Shown here: in pieces, positions 37,265 through 47,163 of the stretch | Layout of the letters: the number at the start of each line of letters is the position of its first letter | Numbering within the stretch: the first letter of the stretch is position 1 | NCBI RefSeq assembly: GCF_009498215.1 | Contig: NZ_CP043498.1 | Span: 310,001 to 374,000, forward strand | Source: Rhizobium grahamii | GTDB lineage: Bacteria; Pseudomonadota; Alphaproteobacteria; Rhizobiales; Rhizobiaceae | Direction of reading: 5' to 3' | DNA: 64,000 bases | The notes under the pieces: generated by a model | Databases searched by the model: none | What the model was told of the DNA's origin: nothing | The model's input: only the letters and a program-made list of their open reading frames with translations | Program-made: the position numbers and the translations under genes

Positions 37265-37873
37265 CTAAATCACATGCCGCCGAATGCCGCGTGCGTCAAT
37301 CGCGGCTGCGATATTATCCGCATCCCGAAGCGTCAGGATGAGCAGCGGCACAAGGATGGTGGTCGGTCGTACCTTCAGGCCACGCGCCGCATGGGCCTCG
37401 CGTATCGCCTGGTAGCGGCTGAGAATTTCCGGCACGAAGCGAACGACGAGCCCGACCGCGAGGCCGATATCATCGGCCCGAACGAGGCCGGTGCGCTCAA
37501 GCGGGCGGGCGAGTGCCGTCACTTCATCGATGAAGGCGGTGATCGTGGTCGTCGCCGTAACACCAGCGGCAAACAACATCAGCGCGGTGAGGCGCAGCAG
37601 CGCGACGACGGCCTGATGCCAGGGGTTGAATGCGAGGCTAAACAGCGCCACGACCACGATCGTCAGCAGGATCGGTTTCAATCGCGCGAAAGCGGCCTTG
37701 AAGGGTAGCCCGAGCGTGAAATAGACCGCAGCCGTCAGGAGCACGGCCGTTGCAAGCACGGCGATGTTTGTCGTGACAAACAAGAGGACGCCGAGAGCCG
37801 CAAGAATCAGGAGCTTGGCCCGCGCGCTCAGCCGATGCATGAGACTGCTGCCTTCGATGAAGAGCGACTGCAT
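37265..37873 (-). CDS. bioN: Biotin ECF transporter transmembrane T component BioN
   Basis: A 202-residue CbiQ-family membrane protein with five hydrophobic segments and the EcfT signature AIREAHAARGLKV, with a second short motif IAAAIDARGI, which couple to the ATPase. It overlaps the upstream bioM stop codon in an ATGA junction, so translation is coupled. The ATG at 37873 fits the membrane start MQSLFIEGSSLMHRLSARAK. Confidence 0.92.
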   Translation of the reverse strand: MQSLFIEGSSLMHRLSARAKLLILAALGVLLFVTTNIAVLATAVLLTAAVYFTLGLPFKAAFARLKPILLTIVVVALFSLAFNPWHQAVVALLRLTALMLFAAGVTATTTITAFIDEVTALARPLERTGLVRADDIGLAVGLVVRFVPEILSRYQAIREAHAARGLKVRPTTILVPLLILTLRDADNIAAAIDARGIRRHVI

Positions 37874-38547
37874 CAGGCCGCGATCTCCCTGTAGCAACGG
37901 ACAGCCTCGGCTGCCGCCGCGTCGGCGACAAGCTGGCCTTGATGAAACACCAGCACCCGCTCGTATCCGGAGAGGAGATCGAGATCGTGGGTAATGACGA
38001 TCGCACTTTCGGTCAGATCCTCCACCAATCCTTGCACATAGCCGCGATTTCGCAGATCCAGCTGGTTGGTCGGCTCGTCCAGAATGAGAATGCTGGGGCC
38101 AGTGGCAAGGACCGAGCAGAGCGCGGCAAGCTGCAGCTCTCCTCCCGAAAGCTCGTGCGCCCGCCTGTCGGCCAGGTGCTCGGCCTTGAAACGGCGCAGA
38201 ACGGCGTCAACCCGCGTGTCGATCTCAACCTTGCTGAAGCCCCGGCTTTTCAGGCCGAACGCGATGTCGTCACGAACGATCGGCAAGATGATCTGGTTCT
38301 GCGGCGACTGGAAGATAAAGCCGACATCTGTCGAAACCGACTTGTCCTCGGACGTGTCGCGGCCGTTGACGATGACGCGACCGCCGGTCGGCTTGGTCAG
38401 GCCGTTGATCAGCCGCGCAAACGTCGTCTTTCCGGAGCCGTTCAGGCCGATGACGCCGATGCGCCGCTCGGTCAGTTCCAGGCTCAACGGCAGGAGCGCA
38501 ACGCGCGCGCCATACCGGACCTCTGCGCTTTCGAAGCGGATATTCAA
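37873..38547 (-). CDS. bioM: Biotin ECF transporter ATP-binding component BioM
   Basis: A 224-residue ABC ATPase (about 37 more bases of frame are open upstream). Walker A is GLNGSGKTTFARL, the ABC signature HELSGGELQLAALC, and Walker B LILDEPTNQLDLRNRG, with a H-loop region VITHDLDLL. It powers BioN and BioY. A TTG start at 38547, after GGGGA, gives the family's N-terminus (NIRFESAEVRYG); another TTG at 38586 is also open. No BioR-type operator (TTATCTATAA) was seen upstream. Confidence 0.92.
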   Translation of the reverse strand: MNIRFESAEVRYGARVALLPLSLELTERRIGVIGLNGSGKTTFARLINGLTKPTGGRVIVNGRDTSEDKSVSTDVGFIFQSPQNQIILPIVRDDIAFGLKSRGFSKVEIDTRVDAVLRRFKAEHLADRRAHELSGGELQLAALCSVLATGPSILILDEPTNQLDLRNRGYVQGLVEDLTESAIVITHDLDLLSGYERVLVFHQGQLVADAAAAEAVRCYREIAA

Positions 38548-38674
38548 TCGATCCCCGTGTCCTGATCCGCCGCTCCTATAAACCAATCCGGCGCTTCGGA
38601 CACGAAAAACGTCACGCCTCCGGAAAACACATTATTCGGGTGGCTAGGAAGATTTTCCCGCATATGATGAACCC

Positions 38675-39882
38675 ATGACGACTCTCGTTTCGAACTCCGA
38701 CGCCCGCCGTGTCTTTCTCGCGAAACAGGGACTGAGCGCGCCGCCAAAGACCGCCTTGAGCAAATCGGGGCTGTTGCAGCTCATCCACGATATCGGTTTC
38801 GTGCAGGTCGACAGCATCCAGACAGTCGAGCGAGCCCATCACCAGATCCTGTTTTCGCGCAATCAGACCTACAAGCGCGAGCACCTGACGACGCTGCTCG
38901 AGAAGGACGGGACGCTCTTCGAACACTGGACACACGACGCGTCGATCCTGCCGAGCACCTTCTTCAAGTACTGGAAGCACAAGTTCCGGCGGCAGGAAGA
39001 GGTGCTCATCAATCGGTGGCGCAAATGGCAGGGCGAAGGTTTCGAGCACGCGTTTGACGAAACATACGAGCGTGTCGTCGCAAACGGCGCCATCCTTGCC
39101 CGCGACATCAAGGCCGACGGGCATGTCTCCGGCGGCTGGTGGAACTGGCACCCAACAAGACGGCGCTCGAATACTACTGGCACACCGGCAAGTTCGCGAT
39201 TGCCGGCCGGTCGAACTTCCAGAAGATCTACGATCTTGTCGAACGGGTCATCCCCGCCGAGTTCCATCAGCCGGAAGTGAGCAGCGAGGACTTCGTCGAT
39301 TGGGCCTGTCGGAGCGCCTTGTCGCGACTTGGCTTCGCAACCCACGGCGAGATCGCAGCGTTCTGGGCCCTGATCACACCGGACGAGGCGAAAAACTGGG
39401 TCGCCTCACATCGCGACGAACTGACCGAGGTGCTGATCGAGCCGGCGCTTGGCGGCAAGCCGCGACCGTCCTGGGCGTTTCGCGATTTGCAGACGACGCT
39501 GGCCGACTATCCGGAAGCGCCGGCGCGAATTCGCGTGCTGAGCCCGTTCGATCCGATGATCCGCGATCGCAACCGTACCGAACGCCTGTTCGGCTTCTTC
39601 TACCGTATCGAGATCTTCGTGCCGGAACCGAAGCGGGAATACGGCTACTACGTCTTCCCGCTTTTGGAAGGCGACCGGCTGATCGGCCGCATCGACATGA
39701 AGGCCGATCGCAAACGCGGAACGCTCGATGTCAGGAAACTGTGGCTGGAGCCCGGCGTGAAGGCCGCTGCCGGGCGCATCGACAAGCTGCTTGCCGAACT
39801 TGACCGGCTGGCCAAGTTCGCCGGCGTCGAACAGGTCGTTCTGATGGATGGTTGGCAGGAGCCCAACGGCGCTGTCCGATAG
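38675..39882 (+). CDS. Winged-helix DNA-binding protein, YcaQ-like crosslink-repair glycosylase family, frameshifted
   Basis: A protein of about 402 residues if repaired. The YcaQ family contains DNA glycosylases that unhook interstrand crosslinks. A Q-x-D motif sits near residue 39 in GFVQVDSIQTVERAHHQI, where the family has its catalytic Gln-x-Gln or Gln-x-Asp. The frame breaks at the CCC at 39151-39153: adding one C turns GGWWNWHPTRRRS into GGWWNWHPNKTALEYYWHTG, continuing to the stop at 39882. The C-terminal part includes ARIRVLSPFDPMIRDRNRTER and a final DGWQEPNG, conserved in the family. It is divergent from bioM. Confidence 0.85.
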
Positions 39883-39988
39883 TCAAAATTTTAGGAAATT
39901 TCGTCGCAATTACAAAGAATTAATGTTGATACGCGCTTTACCATGCTTGTCTTGAACTCTTTAAGAGCCGGCTGCGTAGGTTGGCTGC

Positions 39989-40333
39989 ATGAAAACACGA
40001 GCCATCAAATTCGCCGCTCTGGCGGCCCTGAACAGCCTTCGCCGTGAGGTGAGGGCCCTGCTGCGCAAGCGGCGCGATGCGCGCGCCGCCACGATCGTCA
40101 CACGGGCCGGACGGCTGGCGAAGATGGAACCGTTGACGGTGAAATCGACGCTGATCGATGCGGTCTATTTCAGCCAGGAGGACGGCCGGCTTCGCGTCTG
40201 CCTCAGCAACGGCGAAGAGCGGCAGTTCGAAGGCGTGGCCGAAGCCCAAGTGGTCGCCATGGTCACCTCGCATTCGCCGGGACGATATTACATCGAGAAC
40301 GTTCGCGACCGCTTCAAGCGCATCGCCGCCTGA
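39989..40333 (+). CDS. KTSC domain-containing protein
   Basis: A 114-residue protein with a basic N-terminal helix (LNSLRREVRALLRKRRDARAA). The second half matches the KTSC fold: KSTLIDAVYFSQEDGRLRV, followed by EGVAEAQVVAMVTSHSPGRYY, whose GRYY-x-ENVRDRF end resembles the KTSC terminus. KTSC is named from lysyl-tRNA synthetase C-termini and is found in small stand-alone bacterial proteins of unclear role. The call is based on motif memory. The gene is flanked by the YcaQ-like gene and a palindromic terminator. Confidence 0.6.
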   Translation: MKTRAIKFAALAALNSLRREVRALLRKRRDARAATIVTRAGRLAKMEPLTVKSTLIDAVYFSQEDGRLRVCLSNGEERQFEGVAEAQVVAMVTSHSPGRYYIENVRDRFKRIAA

Positions 40334-40354
40334 GGCCGCTGCCAGCACGATCTG

Positions 40355-40378
40355 GAGCGCCCTGTGCACAGGGCGCTC
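40355..40378. terminator. 24-base perfect palindrome between convergent genes
   Basis: GAGCGCCCTGTG / CACAGGGCGCTC forms a perfect palindrome, so the two strands fold identically. It lies between the KTSC gene (ends 40333) and ribB (ends 40427) and probably ends transcription from both sides, though there is no long T run. Confidence 0.65.
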
Positions 40379-40426
40379 GACCTAATTCTATCTACGCATC
40401 AGGCAAGCGGATGCTGTAGCCCGACC

Positions 40427-41529
40427 TCAGCAAATTTCCGTCTTGGAAATCTTGATGCCGAAACCTTCGAGGCCGACATAGTGGCGCTCGCGGGTTGTCA
40501 AAAGCTCGATCGAGGTCACGCCGAGATCCTTGAGGATCTGCGCTCCCAGACCGATTTCCAGCCATTCGCTTTCACGCGCCTGCGCTTCGGCGTGCGTATC
40601 GCGGCCCTGTGTGCGGTTCTTCCGGCCGTTGTTGTGGTGGCCGACGCCGACGGATCCCTCGCGAAGGTAGACGATGACGCCACGACCTTCTTCCGCGATC
40701 TTTTTCATGTAGTGATCGACAGGACGGCGCTTGCCGAACAGGTCTTCGGCGACGTTCTCCGTGTGCAGGCGAACAGGGATGTCGATACCGTCACGGATGT
40801 CGCCGAAGACGACGGCGAGATGCTGCATCGGATCCCAGGGCAGCGAGTAGCTGTGTGCCTTGGCCTTGCCGAACGGGTTTCCACGTCGAAGCTAGTGTGG
40901 AGCTCGATCAGCGTTTCCTTGCGCTGGCGGTAGGCGATCAGGTCTGCGACGGAGACGAGCTTCAACCCATGCTGTTCCGCGAAATCGACGACCTGCGGCC
41001 CGCGCGTAACCGTTCCGTCATCGTTGACGAGTTCGCAGATCACGCCGATCGGCGGAAGGCCGGCCAGCCGGCAGAGATCGACGGCAGCTTCGGTGTGACC
41101 CGAGCGCATCAGAACGCCGCCTTCGCGGGCGACCAGCGGGAAGATGTGGCCCGGACGGACGAAATCGGATGGGCCGACATTCGGGTTGGCAAGGTTGCGC
41201 ACCGTCAGCGTACGATCCTCGGCGGAAATGCCCGTCGTCGTGCCGTGCTTGAAATCGACCGTAACGGTGAAAGCCGTTGTGTGGGCCGAGTCGTTCTCGG
41301 CAACCATGGCATTGAGGTTTAGGCGCTTGGCCTCTTCCTTCGGCATGGGCGTGCAGACGATACCGGAGGTATGCCGAACGATGAAGGCCATCTTCTCGGG
41401 CGTGCAGTGCACGGCGGCGACGATCAGGTCGCCTTCGTTCTCCCGGTCATCATCGTCCACGACGACAACGATTTCGCCGGCCTCGAAAGCGCGGATCGCA
41501 TCGACGACACGTTTCTGGTCATAAGACAT
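40427..41529 (-). CDS. ribB: 3,4-dihydroxy-2-butanone-4-phosphate synthase with RibA-like C-terminal domain, frameshifted
   Basis: A protein of 367 residues if repaired. The N-terminal RibB domain (about 1-205) turns ribulose-5-phosphate into the four-carbon riboflavin precursor; the signature VVVVDDDDRENEGDLIVAA and the lower acidic/His segments are intact. The C-terminal domain resembles GTP cyclohydrolase II but lacks the zinc cysteines of RibA (no C-x-C cluster after LHTENVAED), so it is probably not catalytic, as in RibBX-type proteins. At the GGG at 40875-40877 one base is missing; adding it turns FDVETRSARP into FDVETPFGKAKAHSYSL and runs to 40427. It follows aroC by 11 bases, so they form an operon. 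Confidence 0.9.
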
Positions 41530-41540
41530 GCGGGCTTTTC

Positions 41541-42638
41541 CTATTTCAGTCGGCCGGTCTGGCCACGGTCACGAAGATAGTGGTCGGCGATCGCGCATGC
41601 GACCATGGCCTCGCCGATCGGAACCGCGCGGATACCCACGCATGGATCATGCCGCCCCTTGGTGCGGATATCGACGTTGTTGCCGGCGGCGTCGATGGAC
41701 TGTCGTTCCGTCAGGATCGACGACGTTGGCTTGATCGCGAAGCGCGCGACGACAGGCTGCCCGGTCGAAATGCCGCCGAGAATTCCGCCCGCGTTGTTGG
41801 AGAGGAACAGCGGCGTGCCGTCATTGCCCATGCGCATCTCGTCGGCGTTTTCTTCGCCGGTGATTTCAGCGGCGCCGAAGCCGTTGCCGATCTCGACACC
41901 CTTGACGGCGTTGATCGACATCAGCAGCGCCGCGATATCCTGATCTAGCTTGCTGTAGATCGGTGCGCCGAGGCCGGCCGGAACGCCTTCCGCGACCACT
42001 TCGACGATGGCGCCGATCGAGGAGCCGTTCTTGCGGATCCCGTCTAGATACTCTTCCCAAACCGGGACGATTTCCGGATCCGGCGCGAAGAACGGGTTGT
42101 TGTCGACCTGATCCCAATCCCAGTTCTGGCGGTTGATCTTGTGCTTGCCGATCTGGATCAGCGCACCGCGCACCTTGACGCCGGGCACCACGAGCCGTGC
42201 GATGCCGCCGGCGGCAACACGGGCTGCCGTTTCGCGCGCCGAAGAGCGGCCGCCGCCGCGATAGTCGCGAATGCCGTATTTGAGATCGTAGGTGTAGTCA
42301 GCGTGGCCCGGCCGATACTGCTGTGCGATGTCGCCATAGTCCTTCGAGCGCTGGTCGGTATTCTCGATCAGCATCGAGATCGGTGTTCCGGTGCTGATCA
42401 TGGTTTCGCCGTCGGTATCGAACATGACACCCGAGAGAACCTTCACAAGATCGGCCTCGCGGCGCTGCGTGACGAAACGCGACTGTCCGGGCTTGCGCTT
42501 GTCGAGCCAGACCTGGAGGTCCTCCAGCTTGAAGCGCAGGCCGGGAGGGCAGCCATCGACGACGCAGCCGAGAGCCGGGCCGTGGCTTTCGCCCCAGGTT
42601 GTTACGCGGAAGAGGTGACCGAATGTATTGTGCGACAT
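41541..42638 (-). CDS. aroC: Chorismate synthase
   Basis: A 365-residue FMN-dependent lyase of the final shikimate step, making chorismate from EPSP. Signatures are present in order: [23 protein letters not shown] at the N-terminus, [13 protein letters not shown] in the middle and the C-terminal [17 protein letters not shown]. The internal ATG at 42638 ([10 protein letters not shown]) is the family's start; an upstream extension in the same frame is unlikely to be translated. It is co-directional with ribB, and the two are probably one transcript. Confidence 0.96.
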   Translation of the reverse strand: MSHNTFGHLFRVTTWGESHGPALGCVVDGCPPGLRFKLEDLQVWLDKRKPGQSRFVTQRREADLVKVLSGVMFDTDGETMISTGTPISMLIENTDQRSKDYGDIAQQYRPGHADYTYDLKYGIRDYRGGGRSSARETAARVAAGGIARLVVPGVKVRGALIQIGKHKINRQNWDWDQVDNNPFFAPDPEIVPVWEEYLDGIRKNGSSIGAIVEVVAEGVPAGLGAPIYSKLDQDIAALLMSINAVKGVEIGNGFGAAEITGEENADEMRMGNDGTPLFLSNNAGGILGGISTGQPVVARFAIKPTSSILTERQSIDAAGNNVDIRTKGRHDPCVGIRAVPIGEAMVACAIADHYLRDRGQTGRLK

Positions 42639-42795
42639 ATGTTCCGACCGGATCGCGCGCCGATCGTCGCCGGCAGCGCCATTCTTTGAAAAGCGCGACA
42701 CTCATAGGCCAAAAAGGCGCGGTGGCAAACGCCTTTCTTTGCGCGGAAACGGCGGTTCCGGGAAATGCTGTTTCCACAAAAAGCGAACGCTGGCC

Positions 42796-45700
42796 TCAGG
42801 AGGCAAGCCGCCACGTCTGTCCGGCGGCGGCGGTCGTGAAGTCGGTGTAGGAGAGGGGAGGCGAAAACGCATAGCCTTGCAGCAGGTCGCAGCCAAGCTC
42901 ATGCAGCAGAGCGGCATGTGCCGCGCTCTCGACACCTTCCGCCACTGTCTCGACACCAAGCGAACGGGCAATGTCGATGATCGAACTGACAAGCGTCCGC
43001 TCCTGCGGCGAGTTGACGATCGGCTGAACCAGCTGGCGGTCGATCTTCAGGCGCTTCGGCTTCAGTTTCAAAAGGCTGACGATCGAGGTGTGCCCCGTCC
43101 CGAAATCGTCGATCTCGATGTCGATGCCGAGCGATTTGATCCGGTCGAGATTGTGGGCCGCGATATCCTCGCTTTCATCGAGGAAGATGGATTCCACCAG
43201 CTCGAAGGAGATCTCACCCGGGCGGATGTAGAGATTGAGCAGCGAGTCTATCAGGCTTTCGTCGTGCAGGCGCCGAGCCGAGACGTTGACCGAGACCTTC
43301 GGGATCGAGATGCCGAGCGCCGCCCAGCGCATCTTGTCCCGCAGCACGGCGTCAAGGACCAGCCGGTCGAGCGTTTGGACGACGTTGATCTCGTCGGCGA
43401 TCTTCAGGAATTTGTCCGGTGTCAGCAGGCCCCTGGAGGGATGGTTCCAGCGGACCAGCGCTTCCGCCCCGATCAGCTCGTTGGTACGGGCGCTGAACTG
43501 CGGCTGGTACCAGGCTGTGAACTCGCCGTTCTCGATGCCGGAAAGGATTTCGTCCGCCAGCCGCTTGTTGTTGATGATGTCGGCCTGGAGATTGTGGTTG
43601 AAGAACTGGTAGCGGTTGCGGCCCTGGCTCTTCGCCCGATAGAGCGCGATGTCGGCGTTGATGAGCACCTTGCGGGCATCGACATGCACGCCATTGGCAA
43701 GCGCGATACCGATCGACACGCCGCACCGGCAGGCAAAACCCTGGAAGTCGATCGGCTGGCGCATTTCCTCGATGATGCGGCCGGCAAGCGCCGACATGTC
43801 CGCGTCGCTGGCATGCAGCGAAAGGATGACGAACTCGTCGCCGCCGATGCGGGCAACGATGTCGTTGCGGCCGAGATTGCGCGACAGCACCTGCGAGGCG
43901 TGGACCAGCATGGCATCGCCGGCGGCGTGGCCGAGCGTGTCGTTGATTTCCTTGAAGCGATCGAGATCGATATGGAGGATGGCGAACTTCTGCCGCGTGC
44001 CCCGGCCTTCTCGCGTCAGGCTTTCGAGAGCGATGTCGAGCTTGCGCCGGTTGGCGAGGCCGGTGAGGGGATCGTGCAGAGAGTTGTGCTCGATGCGGTC
44101 CTTGGCCATCTCGAGTTCGATGTTCTTGGCGATCGCCTCGTCCTTGGCCGCCTTCAGCTGCGCGGTCATCAGGGCGTCTTCGGTGACGTCGAAGGCAACG
44201 CCGATGATCTTCAGCTGGCCGCTCGGCGTCTGGTGAACCTTGCCGCTAGACCGGACATAGCGCAGCGTTCCTTCGGGCGTCGGAACCCGGCAGACCAGCG
44301 TGTGCTGATCGCCGAGTTTCTTGAAGTGGCGGGCGCTTTCGATGGCGAGAGGACGATCCTCCTCGAGAATGCAGGAGAGCCATTTTTCCTCGGTCATGAA
44401 GCCTGCCTTGGGCTCCAGTCCGTAGAGTTCATGCATGCGATCATCCCAGAAGGAGCCGCCCTGTTCCGAATCGAAGCTCGCCTCCCATATGCCGCACTGG
44501 TAGGAATCGAGCGCCAGGTCGAGCTTGCCTGACAGTTCGGCCAGCTGTGCTTCGCGGTAGGAGAGCTCGTCGAGCGCAAGCTCGAGCTCGGCATTCTTGA
44601 TGTCGCTGGTTTCTTTCGACTTGCGCAGCGTTTCGGCGGCGAGCGCGTCGGTCGTGACATCCCAGACGATGCCGATGACTTTGCTGGCGCCCGTCGCGTC
44701 GGTGTAAAGCGAGCCGACGGAACGCAGGTAGCGGACCGAGCCGTCGTCCAGGCGAACGCGATATTGTGTCTTGTAGGAGGAGGATGTCGCGATCTGTTCG
44801 CTCAGCGAATTCAGCTCTGCGTTGCCGCGATCCTCGGCAACGAGTGTCGCCAGCCAGTCTTCTCGCGTGAAGTTGCCGTCCAGAGGCGGCTTTCCGTGGA
44901 GAGCGGCGGCGCGGGCATCGCAGAACAGCGTGCCTCCGTCGTCGCGCAGTTCCCAGATGCCGATCTTCGATGATTCCAGAGCAAGGTCGAGGCGTTGCGA
45001 AAGCTCCAGCAACGCCGCCTCGCGGGTCTTCAGGCGGGCAATGTTACGGTTGCGTTCGCCAAGCAGCAGTGTGGCGAAGAACACCGGTATGACCGTGACG
45101 CAGCCGGCGATCAGGATGATCACGCGCAGCGTCAGCTGGTTCTCCGGAATGGCCTCCCAGCCGGCCTTCGGCACGGCCGCGATCTCCCAACGACCGCTGG
45201 CGAAGTTGATCTTGCGTGTCAGCGGCTGCTTGCCGAGAACATCGATATCGCCGAAGAACGGCGTGGACGCTCGATCGGCGACGCTGAGGTCGCGCACGGC
45301 GATCGCCAGGTGATCGAGATGCGGATATTTTTCCTGGTTCTCGCTGTTGCGGGCCGGGCGCAGGCCGGTGTTCTGGTAGAACATGTTGGCGTCGGTCACG
45401 ACCTCCACTGCGCCCCAGACACGCCGCTGCCCGTTATCCTTCACATAGACAGGAAAGAAGATCGCGAAGGTTTCCTTGCCTTCCGCGTCGCGCATAGGGC
45501 CATAAAAACGCGCCTGCTGGTTGCCGGTGTAGCGACCGACCGGCTGCAGCTGCATCATGCTTTCGCGGACGTCGCGGCCGAGCCTGTCACGTCCTGACGA
45601 CATCGGAAACACCGAGCTGACGGTGAAATCCGGAGCGATGGCCACCTGGACGAAATGCGGGTTCTGGATCAGCAGCCAGTTGATCTGGCGCTCGAGCTCT

Positions 45701-45978
45701 TCGCTGTTTGCCGAGGAGTTGATTGCAACCATGTTCGCAAGGTCGCGTACCACGGTGATATCCATGTTGATCTGCGCCGTTACGCGCGCGCGAATCAGGC
45801 CGACTTCGTTTTCGGTACGAATGGTCGTTTCACGAAGGTGAGACGCAGTATTGGCGCGGTCGAGCGCGACGCCCACAAGCACGACGATAATGGCAACGAT
45901 GCTGGATACCAGAAAGGATATGTGGGTCTTGCGAATGACGCGCCGCAACCTGTTTCTGTCCATGTGGCGGAATAGCAA
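42796..45978 (-). CDS. CHASE-PAS-PAS-GGDEF-EAL cyclic-di-GMP regulatory protein
   Basis: A 1060-residue membrane protein. A TM helix (about 20-45, SFLVSSIVAIIVVLVGVAL) is followed by a periplasmic CHASE domain (about 75-280) and a second TM helix near residue 285. Two PAS-like domains follow (about 340-460 and 490-615), then a GGDEF domain (about 635-790, with an intact ARIGGDEFVIL) and an EAL domain (about 800-1055). The latter keeps its EALVRW, VNVSARRL, IDDFGTGHTSI and LKIDRQL motifs. Both catalytic sites appear intact, so it could synthesise and degrade c-di-GMP. The TTG at 45978 follows GGGAG; an ATG at 45963 is possible. Confidence 0.92.
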   Translation of the reverse strand: MLFRHMDRNRLRRVIRKTHISFLVSSIVAIIVVLVGVALDRANTASHLRETTIRTENEVGLIRARVTAQINMDITVVRDLANMVAINSSANSEELERQINWLLIQNPHFVQVAIAPDFTVSSVFPMSSGRDRLGRDVRESMMQLQPVGRYTGNQQARFYGPMRDAEGKETFAIFFPVYVKDNGQRRVWGAVEVVTDANMFYQNTGLRPARNSENQEKYPHLDHLAIAVRDLSVADRASTPFFGDIDVLGKQPLTRKINFASGRWEIAAVPKAGWEAIPENQLTLRVIILIAGCVTVIPVFFATLLLGERNRNIARLKTREAALLELSQRLDLALESSKIGIWELRDDGGTLFCDARAAALHGKPPLDGNFTREDWLATLVAEDRGNAELNSLSEQIATSSSYKTQYRVRLDDGSVRYLRSVGSLYTDATGASKVIGIVWDVTTDALAAETLRKSKETSDIKNAELELALDELSYREAQLAELSGKLDLALDSYQCGIWEASFDSEQGGSFWDDRMHELYGLEPKAGFMTEEKWLSCILEEDRPLAIESARHFKKLGDQHTLVCRVPTPEGTLRYVRSSGKVHQTPSGQLKIIGVAFDVTEDALMTAQLKAAKDEAIAKNIELEMAKDRIEHNSLHDPLTGLANRRKLDIALESLTREGRGTRQKFAILHIDLDRFKEINDTLGHAAGDAMLVHASQVLSRNLGRNDIVARIGGDEFVILSLHASDADMSALAGRIIEEMRQPIDFQGFACRCGVSIGIALANGVHVDARKVLINADIALYRAKSQGRNRYQFFNHNLQADIINNKRLADEILSGIENGEFTAWYQPQFSARTNELIGAEALVRWNHPSRGLLTPDKFLKIADEINVVQTLDRLVLDAVLRDKMRWAALGISIPKVSVNVSARRLHDESLIDSLLNLYIRPGEISFELVESIFLDESEDIAAHNLDRIKSLGIDIEIDDFGTGHTSIVSLLKLKPKRLKIDRQLVQPIVNSPQERTLVSSIIDIARSLGVETVAEGVESAAHAALLHELGCDLLQGYAFSPPLSYTDFTTAAAGQTWRLAS

Positions 45979-46223
45979 ACCCAGTCTCCCTATCTCTGGC
46001 GCGACTGTAGAGAGAAGCGGTTAATTTACGATTTCCCGTTGCTAATATTTGAACGGGTGCATGTGCAACTTTCGCGATCGTTAACGGAGGTTGTCGACTA
46101 TTGTTAAAATGCTATTCATCAATGAGGCCGGAAAGGCCATTCTTCTGGGCAAATTTCGCCATATTCAGGGGGTTATCTGTGCGCAATTGGATGATTGAGT
46201 CGAGTTTTCGAAGGAATGCCCTC

Positions 46224-46484
46224 ATGCGCTTCGTGATAGCCACGCTATTGGCAACAGCGAGTTTCTTGTCGCCTATCAATGGCTTTGCCGAAAGCGCCGA
46301 CGTTGAGGCAACGATCAAGAACATCGACATGACCAATCTCAGCCTGACGCTGGATGATGGTAAGACCTATCAGGCATCGGAGGAGTTCAACTTCGACGGG
46401 CTCAAGGCCGGCGTGAAGGTTATCGTCTTCTACACTGAAGTTGACGGCAAGCGCGTCATCAACGACCTCGATATCGTCCAGTAA
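46224..46484 (+). CDS. DUF1344 family small periplasmic protein
   Basis: An 86-residue protein with a signal peptide (MRFVIATLLATASFLS, cleavage near GFA-ES) and a short domain of DUF1344 type: VEATIKNIDMTNLSLTLDDG, KTYQASEEFNFDGLKAG and VKVIVFYTEVDGKR. DUF1344 proteins are small alphaproteobacterial proteins of unknown role. An upstream in-frame extension (41 codons) contains no ribosome binding site, so the internal ATG is taken. It is convergent with the next phosphatase gene. Confidence 0.85.
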   Translation: MRFVIATLLATASFLSPINGFAESADVEATIKNIDMTNLSLTLDDGKTYQASEEFNFDGLKAGVKVIVFYTEVDGKRVINDLDIVQ

Positions 46485-46491
46485 AAGCCGA

Positions 46492-47082
46492 CTAGATCCA
46501 GTCGATCAGCCCCTTGTCACGGTCGATCTTCAAGACGCGGTCCTGGGGGATTTCGCCTTCGGCGGCCTCGGCCTTGGGGCGATGTGCAATGGTCCTGAAC
46601 AGGCTGCGGATCACTCCCCCATGCGTCACGCAGACCGTCGGGACCTCGACGGCGTTCAGCCAGGACGCCACCCGCCACGACATGATTTCGTAGCTTTCCG
46701 CATCGTCGCCGGGCGGAATGAAGTCCCACTTGTTGAGATTGCGTTCGACAACGCGCTCGCGCGCCGTCGCCTTCAGTTCCTTGATCGTGGAACCTTCCCA
46801 ATCGCCAAAGGACACTTCGACGAGGCGCTCATCCGTGCGGTAGTCTTTCGGAGGCAACCCCATGGCGTCGCGCATGATTTCCATCGTTGCGCGCGTGCGT
46901 CCGAGCGGGCTTGCGACGAAATCGAAGGGGATTGCCTCGACCTTCAGGATCTCGGCCATATCGAGACCGTTCTGCCGGGCCTGCTCGCGACCTATGGCGT
47001 TCAGCGGAATGTCCTTCTGCCCCTGCAGGCGGCGTTCCGCGTTCCAGTCGGTCTGGCCGTGTCTGACGACGTAAATAAGCAA
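46492..47082 (-). CDS. Histidine phosphatase family protein
   Basis: A 196-residue phosphoglycerate-mutase-like enzyme with RHG core YVVRHGQTDWNAERRLQGQ and the second arginine motif ASPLGRTRATMEI. Its catalytic histidine appears in VCVTHGGVIRSLFRT. Such enzymes remove phosphate from small molecules; the substrate is unknown. I start it at TTG 47082, seven bases after GGAG, giving MLIYVVRHG, instead of a longer reading from 47103. It lies just downstream of fabI on the same strand with a hairpin in between. Confidence 0.88.
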   Translation of the reverse strand: MLIYVVRHGQTDWNAERRLQGQKDIPLNAIGREQARQNGLDMAEILKVEAIPFDFVASPLGRTRATMEIMRDAMGLPPKDYRTDERLVEVSFGDWEGSTIKELKATARERVVERNLNKWDFIPPGDDAESYEIMSWRVASWLNAVEVPTVCVTHGGVIRSLFRTIAHRPKAEAAEGEIPQDRVLKIDRDKGLIDWI

Positions 47083-47104
47083 TGGTGGCTCCGTTAAGCA
47101 CACA

Positions 47105-47134
47105 ACCCCCGCTCGCTCTCGCGAAAGCGGGGGT
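47105..47134 (-). terminator. Hairpin between fabI and the phosphatase gene
   Basis: An inverted repeat ACCCCCGC / GCGGGGGT with a 14-base loop sits 29 bases downstream of fabI. It lacks a T run on the minus strand, so it may slow rather than fully stop transcription into the phosphatase gene. Confidence 0.5.
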
Positions 47135-47163
47135 CGCGAACAAGACGCAGCAGAAGACTGCGA

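Noticed and set aside
38548..38674. BioR operator upstream of bioM
   Set aside because: The expected TTATCTATAA-like palindrome is not present in the bioM-ycaQ intergenic region.
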